This document shows positions 38,136 to 42,165 of a stretch of DNA of 42,165 nucleotides, piece after piece. Position numbers and translations under genes: made by a program. The first letter of the stretch is position 1; each line of letters starts with the position of its first letter. The DNA comes from a virus, in the IMG/VR virus record IMGVR_UViG_3300033145_002302, positions 1 to 42,165 of that record. One strand, given 5' to 3'. The notes below the pieces were generated by a model that saw nothing but the letters and a program-made list of their open reading frames with translations, searched no databases and was not told where the DNA came from.

Positions 38136-38555
38136 TTACGCCCAAGTTTTCGCTGTTTCATATTCCGGCATATCTGAAACAATGTCACAAGCCCAGCTAT
38201 GCGCAACGTCTTCCATGAGTTTATATAAAACGCTTTGATTGCAATCTCCCTCTGAGCATTGATAGATCCAGCATTCTAACGCTTTGAAGGCCGCTATCTT
38301 TGGATAATTGCCTTCTAACTGAAATTTAAAATTGAGGGGCCTGAATTGATCCGCGGAATTGTCGTCATAGCGCTGGTTGACCGCACGGATGTTTAAACTA
38401 AACATGGCCCAACCTAGTTTTGTTCTGCCTTCTAAGGTTTCTAAGTCATAGCCAGCCTCAGATAGTTTTCTTTTAAGCCAGCTTCCGTCTCGATCATAAG
38501 CTAGTCCTGTTATTACGATGTTGATCGTTTTATCTTCTACTATAAAAGCGCTCAT
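38136..38555 (-). CDS. Widespread conserved phage protein of unknown function
   Basis: A 139-residue protein. AAGGAGG fixes the start at 38555. It has the pattern of a hypothetical protein common to phages and cyanobacteria: SAFIVEDKTINIVITGLAY, LNIRAVNQRYDD, FKALECWIYQCSEGD, LYKLMEDVAHSWACDIVSDM, then PEYETAKTW. Function unknown in all cases I know of. A promoter (38572-38599) lies just upstream. Confidence 0.8.
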   Translation of the reverse strand: MSAFIVEDKTINIVITGLAYDRDGSWLKRKLSEAGYDLETLEGRTKLGWAMFSLNIRAVNQRYDDNSADQFRPLNFKFQLEGNYPKIAAFKALECWIYQCSEGDCNQSVLYKLMEDVAHSWACDIVSDMPEYETAKTWA

Positions 38556-38571
38556 TTTTAACCTCCTTGTT

Positions 38572-38599
38572 ATTATACATTGTAACACCATGCGGACAA
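38572..38599 (-). promoter_or_regulatory. Minus-strand promoter for the conserved protein/endolysin genes
   Basis: TTGTCC (38599-38594), 16-bp spacer, perfect TATAAT (38577-38572) on the minus strand, 16 bases before the ATG at 38555 with AAGGAGG in between. This leaves a normal leader. Confidence 0.65.
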
Positions 38600-38605
38600 A
38601 AAAAA

Positions 38606-38728
38606 TCAAGCTGTTTTTCTTTTACTCTTTTTATCAATACGTAGGACCTGATTGCAATAAGCACATGATAAAATTCTACGATCTTTATACTCATCCATTC
38701 TGCAGCGTATGTGTAAACACTTACTCAT
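38606..38728 (-). CDS. 40-residue zinc-knuckle miniprotein
   Basis: Minus-strand frame behind GGAGGTGG, overlapping the RHH gene by four bases. The product (start MSKCLHIRCRMDEYKDRRIL, then CAYCNQVL) has two Cys pairs. Unknown function. Confidence 0.5.
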   Translation of the reverse strand: MSKCLHIRCRMDEYKDRRILSCAYCNQVLRIDKKSKRKTA

Positions 38729-38868
38729 CCCAAACCACCTCCTCCATGTTTTTTCCATAACCAGATTAAAAAATTCGCGACAGAGCGATCCATCCGGCGC
38801 GCGTCCTTCTCCAGCCGTTCTTTATCTTCCGTCGTGATCCTGAAAGTTATGGTAGCGTCTTTATTCAT
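38725..38868 (-). CDS. Ribbon-helix-helix regulator, leaderless
   Basis: A 47-residue protein: strand ATITFRITTED, helix KERLEKDARRMDR, helix SVANFLIWLWKKHG, the RHH layout. The ATG at 38868 lies 10 bases after the -10 hexamer with no Shine-Dalgarno. Heads the leftward unit and faces the promoter of the late unit across the 38908-38997 region, so it is a good candidate operator-binding switch. A counterpart is at 26173. Confidence 0.7.
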   Translation of the reverse strand: MNKDATITFRITTEDKERLEKDARRMDRSVANFLIWLWKKHGGGGLG

Positions 38869-38878
38869 CTTGATTACA

Positions 38879-38907
38879 AGTTTACTACAATGTCTTGCAT
38901 TTGTCAA
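38879..38907 (-). promoter_or_regulatory. Minus-strand promoter heading the leftward unit
   Basis: TTGACA (38907-38902), 17-bp spacer, TAAACT (38884-38879) on the minus strand. The ATG at 38868 is 10 bases downstream of the -10, so the leader would be at most a few bases. It overlaps nothing else and diverges from the promoter at 38960. Confidence 0.75.
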
Positions 38908-38997
38908 GTAAAAAGATTAAAATAATTTCACATTGCTTTATCACACCCAAAAAAAACGCTTGACAGGTGTAGTGGTTGTATTGGTATAATAGTCTTT
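38908..38997. promoter_or_regulatory. Divergent control region between leftward and late units
   Basis: Ninety bases separate two opposed promoters, with A/T-rich tracts (TTAAAATAATTTCA; AAAAAAAAC) that could bind a regulator. No clear palindromic operator was seen by eye. Both neighbouring first genes lack a Shine-Dalgarno, so both may be leaderless. Confidence 0.5.
38960..38990 (+). promoter_or_regulatory. Promoter of the late rightward unit (extended -10)
   Basis: TTGACA (38960-38965), 19-bp spacer, TTGGTATAAT ending at 38990, a perfect -10 with the extended TG-n motif. Only seven bases separate the -10 from the ATG at 38998, so the transcript would start at the initiation codon. Confidence 0.8.
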
Positions 38998-39237
38998 ATG
39001 AAGTTTAAGAACTTATATTTATCAGAGTATAAGCCGGTCAAGTCTCTCTTAAGCATATCTTCCGCCAACAAGTGCCTTTTCTCCTTTATCATCTTAATAT
39101 TGATCTCTCACTTTCTCTCATATCGTGCGGCCCTGGTGGGTTTGAGCCTTTTCTTATCTTCGGCTGCCTATCTATCAATAGTCTTCGCCTTAATCTTAAA
39201 AATAAATAAAATAAAAAAGGATCCGGATGAAGTTTAA
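38998..39237 (+). CDS. Small two-span membrane protein, leaderless
   Basis: A 79-residue protein with two hydrophobic helices (CLFSFIILILISHFLSYRAA and VGLSLFLSSAAYLSIVFALI) and a basic C-terminus. No Shine-Dalgarno; the -10 ends seven bases before the ATG. First gene of the late unit, so it could be a holin/antiholin or a membrane regulator of late expression. It overlaps the next small gene. Confidence 0.6.
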   Translation: MKFKNLYLSEYKPVKSLLSISSANKCLFSFIILILISHFLSYRAALVGLSLFLSSAAYLSIVFALILKINKIKKDPDEV

Positions 39238-39397
39238 AGCTATTATCAAAGACATCAAGATCAAGAACACAGACACCGATAGTTCGCTGAAGATGCTGGT
39301 TGAGATAAACAATACCAAAAACAATATTGATCTTAATTATCTTAATAGTCTTAATTTAAAGCTTGTTGACATATATCTCGACGAGGCCAAGACATGA
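39227..39397 (+). CDS. 56-residue hypothetical protein before terS
   Basis: Starts inside the previous gene (AAAAAAGGATCCGG upstream) and ends in an ATGA overlap with terS. Product MKFKAIIKDIKIKNTDTDSS, then a short alpha/beta chain. Tight packing supports translation; unknown function. Confidence 0.5.
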   Translation: MKFKAIIKDIKIKNTDTDSSLKMLVEINNTKNNIDLNYLNSLNLKLVDIYLDEAKT

Positions 39398-39906
39398 GAC
39401 GAGGACGATCAAAATATCCTTTGGAGTTAATAGAAAAAGACTTTTGTTATAAGCGTATGCGGTTTATAGATATAACGAAAAAGTATGGCATAAGCGGAGA
39501 GATGTGTAATTATTATTCTAAGAAATTAGGTTGGCGGAAAAAGCGTGATGATTATCTGAATGGGTTAGCAAGCGCTATTCATACACAGCAAGCCAAAGAG
39601 GTTAAGGCTGAGCACGAAGAGAGTTTTGATTTAGTAAAAGCACTCGAGAAGTTGCTTGAATTGAAACTTACACTTGAAACAAAGGTGATGTTTGGAAGTT
39701 TGACAGATGATAACAAAAAATCAGTCATGCACCTCATAAATAAGTCAAAAGATGGCGTCGGAGACCTCACTAAGACAATACAATTGCTTAAAGGCTTGCC
39801 AACAGACAATGTTAAACTTACGGATGAGGAAAGCCAAAGCAGGCGCAACAGGCTTATGAATATGGCGCGCTCTACAACCAAGGAACTTGTTGCTTCTACG
39901 AACTAG
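39394..39906 (+). CDS. terS: Terminase small subunit (putative)
   Basis: A 170-residue protein behind GAGG, ATGA-coupled upstream. The N-terminal helix-turn-helix (YPLELIEKDFCYKRMRFIDI, then YGISGEMCNYYSKKLGWRKK) is typical of small terminases that recognise the pac/cos site. A central coiled-coil (LVKALEKLLELKLTLETKVM) would mediate oligomerisation. TerL lies about 660 bases downstream, separated by a lipoprotein and a miniprotein. The call is based on domain order and position. Confidence 0.7.
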   Translation: MRRGRSKYPLELIEKDFCYKRMRFIDITKKYGISGEMCNYYSKKLGWRKKRDDYLNGLASAIHTQQAKEVKAEHEESFDLVKALEKLLELKLTLETKVMFGSLTDDNKKSVMHLINKSKDGVGDLTKTIQLLKGLPTDNVKLTDEESQSRRNRLMNMARSTTKELVASTN

Positions 39907-40275
39907 ATCCTAAGGCACAAGATATTGTGGTTTGGCACCGGCACGCAAAGGCAGGAAAGCAGAAATGTGCCATAACTCATTAGTAGATAAAAAGATGGGA
40001 AAAACAACCAAGTTAACATAATGATTAAATGCGGAACTTGCAGAGGAGAAGGGTATCAAAAAGGCGCTTTTCGTGATGAGGTCGTCAAAACACACCCCCG
40101 GCGATCTGTAATAGATACCCTACACAAGAATTCGCACCATTTTTCAAACTTTTGGTTCGAGGCCCGAGATGGATCATAAATGGTGTTCTTTCTCTGATTT
40201 TTGTATCACTTGCGGCCTATCAAAAGAAAGATATGTCTCTTTAAACAAAATAGTTAGATTTTCAAGGGTGGTATT
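39907..40275 (+). other. Gap of about 370 bases with weak small frames
   Basis: No clear gene. One frame from 40021 to 40179 (52 residues, starting MIKCGTCRGEGYQKG) has a CxxC pair but no ribosome binding site. Another from 40169 overlaps the lipoprotein gene and also lacks one. No strong terminator or promoter was seen by eye. Because terS and the terminase usually lie together, part of a cos/pac recognition site could be located here; no direct evidence. Confidence 0.4.
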
Positions 40276-40461
40276 ATGTTCTATCAAAAGTTCTTTAGGC
40301 TTATATTTCTTATAACTCTTTTATTCACAGTAGGTTGTAGCCATCAGCACATAATTGATTTTGAAGCGCATGAAGATTATTATAAAAGAAATTCGATTAA
40401 TTATGAACAAGTTGTTCCTAAACCACGAACAATTTACTGGTGGGAGAATAAATCACCATGA
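40276..40461 (+). CDS. Lipoprotein (possible o-spanin or exclusion protein)
   Basis: A 61-residue protein behind AAGGGTGG. A basic n-region (MFYQKFFR), hydrophobic core (LIFLITLLFT) and a lipobox VGC at residues 20-22, so it should be lipidated at Cys22 and anchored to the outer face of the inner membrane or in the outer membrane. The remaining 39 residues are polar (HQHIIDFEAHEDYYKRNSIN). Small phage lipoproteins are typically o-spanins or superinfection-exclusion factors; no i-spanin partner is obvious nearby. Confidence 0.7.
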   Translation: MFYQKFFRLIFLITLLFTVGCSHQHIIDFEAHEDYYKRNSINYEQVVPKPRTIYWWENKSP

Positions 40462-40568
40462 AGTGCTTAGTTTGCTCTAAACCATTAAAACAGAATAACT
40501 TAGATCAAGTAGTTAAATACTGTTCTAAGCTTTGCAGGTTAAGAAGGCATAATAGGCGTAAAGGTTAA
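40458..40568 (+). CDS. 36-residue zinc-finger miniprotein
   Basis: ATGA overlap with the lipoprotein stop. The product MKCLVCSKPLKQNNLDQVVK followed by YCSKLCRLRRHNRRKG has CxxC and CxxxC pairs with a basic tail, like FCS-type fingers. Ends two bases before terL. Probably translated; function unknown. Confidence 0.5.
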   Translation: MKCLVCSKPLKQNNLDQVVKYCSKLCRLRRHNRRKG

Positions 40569-40570
40569 CA

Positions 40571-42165
40571 ATGACCCAAGCTACCGTTGAAAATTACACA
40601 GATAAGGATATATTGATTGATGAGGCCCTTCTTGTCCAAGAGAATCCTATTCGGCTTGTAGAGTATGAATTTCTCACCATTAAGACCAAATCCGAGCAAA
40701 TGATTAAATTGAAGCTCAATTCTGTTCAGCAAATCATCATAGCCTTGATAAAACACTTCAAGGAACAAAATAAGCCCATAAGGCTCCTAATTCTCAAAGC
40801 TAGGCAAATGGGGGTATCTACCCTTGTCCAGGCCTTATTCTACGCTCTAACCTCACAGAAGAGCGGAATTAACGCCCTTGTGGTGGCGGATGACATCAAA
40901 GGATCGAACTATATCTTTGAAATGCAGAAGCTCTTCCATGAGTACCTGGATAATCATCTTAAGCCTAAGATCAAGCATTCAAACGAAAAGAAGCTGGAAT
41001 TTGCCAGGATCCATTCTCAGGTCTTGATTGATACGGCCGAGAATACGAATGTAGGGAGGAAGTTTACTATTCAATACGCGCATTTGTCTGAGGCCGCCTA
41101 TTTTCCCGACCTAGATAAGATCATGCTTGGGCTCTCTCAGTCTGTGCCTAACTCTCAAAACACCATGATCGTTCTTGAATCTACCGCTAATGGTGTGGGA
41201 AATGCTTTCTATAACCGCTGGTGTGAGGCCAAAGAAGGAAAAAGCGACTGGAAGGCCATATTTATTCCCTGGTTCGAGCTGCCGGAATATACTATGTTAC
41301 TTGAGAACGACACGCTTTATCCGATTGATAACTTAAAAAGCAATAAAGTCAAGTTCTTAGAAAGTGAAAAGAAGCTCAGGGAGAAGTTTAATCTTACGGA
41401 GGAACAGCTTAACTGGAGACGTTGGTGCATTATAAATAACTGCAACGGTGAGGTTGATAAGTTCGCGCAGGAGTATCCTTCAACTGATATAGAGGCCTTC
41501 ATAATGAGCGGGGCGTTGTTTTTTGATAGGGAGGCCATTTTAAAGCAGGAGGATAAGGCTGAAGAAATTAATAAAAAAGGCTATCCAAGGACCGGGAACA
41601 TAGTCCTTCTTGAGGGGAAATATCTCTTCCGGGAAACCGAAGAGGGTCCTTTCAGGGTCTATGCTTATCCCGATCGGGACGACCAGTATGTCATAGGGGC
41701 GGACGCGGCAGAAGGCCTAGAGCATGGGGATGACTCCGCGGCCTGTGTTTTAAGTAAAAAAACAAACAAGACCGTATGCGTTTTTAATGGGAAAAGTGAT
41801 ACCGATGAATTTGGTGAAGATTTAATAAAGGTCGCTAAATTTTACAACATGGCCATGGTAGCCCCTGAGAATAAGGGTTATGGAACGGCCGTTTGCAAAT
41901 ATGTCTATAAAAACTATGGGAATATTTTCCGTAAAATCAGGGATAATACCGGCAAGATGGATGTCACGGATGAATTGGGTTGGAATACCAATATTGCCAC
42001 CCGGCCGCAGATGCTCGCGCAATTCCGTGAGGAACTGAGAGAGGATGCCACAGATATTCTTGATTCTGAGATATTGTCTCAGATGAGGACTTTTATCAAT
42101 GATCCTAAAAGGAACCGGCCGCAGGCAGAAAAGGGTAAAAAGGATGATCTTATTTTTGCGCGCGC
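40571..42165 (+). CDS. terL: Terminase large subunit, N-terminal and central part (continues at base 1)
   Basis: The ATPase-nuclease motor that packages DNA; this frame runs off the window end and continues at 1-241 (573 residues total, in frame after circle closure). Walker A-like ILKARQMGVSTLV near residue 75 (R-Q-x-G-x-S/T, the terminase form). Walker B with catalytic Glu in IQYAHLSEAAYFP near residues 175-180. Nuclease motif I VIGADAAEGLEHGDDSA (Asp) and motif II APENKGYG (Glu) follow, with the last Asp motif in the 1-241 part. All motor and nuclease residues are intact. AAAGG precedes the ATG. Confidence 0.95.
   Translation, partial: MTQATVENYTDKDILIDEALLVQENPIRLVEYEFLTIKTKSEQMIKLKLNSVQQIIIALIKHFKEQNKPIRLLILKARQMGVSTLVQALFYALTSQKSGINALVVADDIKGSNYIFEMQKLFHEYLDNHLKPKIKHSNEKKLEFARIHSQVLIDTAENTNVGRKFTIQYAHLSEAAYFPDLDKIMLGLSQSVPNSQNTMIVLESTANGVGNAFYNRWCEAKEGKSDWKAIFIPWFELPEYTMLLENDTLYPIDNLKSNKVKFLESEKKLREKFNLTEEQLNWRRWCIINNCNGEVDKFAQEYPSTDIEAFIMSGALFFDREAILKQEDKAEEINKKGYPRTGNIVLLEGKYLFRETEEGPFRVYAYPDRDDQYVIGADAAEGLEHGDDSAACVLSKKTNKTVCVFNGKSDTDEFGEDLIKVAKFYNMAMVAPENKGYGTAVCKYVYKNYGNIFRKIRDNTGKMDVTDELGWNTNIATRPQMLAQFREELREDATDILDSEILSQMRTFINDPKRNRPQAEKGKKDDLIFAR
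42052..42165. repeat. Terminal direct repeat (circle closure), copy 2
   Basis: Identical to bases 1-114. Removing one copy joins both terL parts in frame and gives a closed unit of 42,051 bp. Confidence 0.95.

Noticed and set aside
40169-40315. 48-residue frame with CxxC before the lipoprotein
   Set aside because: Overlaps the lipoprotein gene, with no ribosome binding site; kept only as part of the gap description.
1-42165. CRISPR array, reverse transcriptase/DGR, integrase and repressor
   Set aside because: No regularly spaced repeats, no reverse-transcriptase motif and no tyrosine or serine recombinase pattern were seen on either strand.

Overview
The window reads as one complete, circularly closed tailed-phage genome of unit length about 42,051 bp. 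Bases 1-114 are repeated exactly at 42052-42165, and the large terminase gene runs across that join. The order terS, terL, portal, scaffold, major capsid protein, adaptor, beta-propeller tail hub, putative ejection proteins and fibres/spike fits a short-tailed phage (podovirus type). No tape measure, tail tube or sheath gene was seen. There is also no integrase, repressor, DNA polymerase, helicase or ssb, so I infer an obligately lytic phage that borrows the host replisome. The host is an uncultured bacterium, probably with two membranes: there is a lipoprotein, several Sec signal peptides, and a host-like TMTC-type membrane glycosyltransferase. I cannot name the host from sequence alone.

There are three transcription units. 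(1) The late rightward unit starts at a promoter at 38960-38990. It crosses the circle join and ends near 26125: terS, lipoprotein, terL, portal, capsid block (bracketed by two terminators), adaptor, hub, fibres, Hint-domain and LPD38-like ejection proteins, beta-helix spike, lysis-type genes, then the TMTC-like enzyme. (2) The early/middle rightward unit starts at 26139-26167, with a second promoter at 31428-31456. It carries an RHH regulator, HNH endonucleases, a PD-(D/E)XK exonuclease plus Bet/RecT-type annealing protein, a tRNA-like gene, a replication initiator and loader, then a group of small accessory genes: an ACP-like protein, an AdoMet decarboxylase-like protein, nucleases, a zincin-like protein and many zinc-knuckle miniproteins. 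(3) The short leftward unit (38907 to 37213) holds another RHH regulator, an M15 peptidase (likely endolysin) and conserved phage proteins.

The most unusual features are these. Seven genes inside the virion/tail module, including one with an unmistakable tail-fibre motif and one beta-helix spike, begin with good Sec signal peptides behind strong ribosome binding sites. The phage also carries a TMTC-type GT-C enzyme that should act on the outer face of the membrane, so exported and perhaps glycosylated fibre proteins are a testable idea. Three unit-heading genes have consensus promoters only 5-10 nt from the start codon and no Shine-Dalgarno, which suggests leaderless mRNAs. Two intergenic RNAs share the same pseudoknot plus U-run layout with unrelated sequences. 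An ACP-like protein has Glu where the phosphopantetheine Ser belongs. A Hint domain sits at the end of a putative ejection protein.
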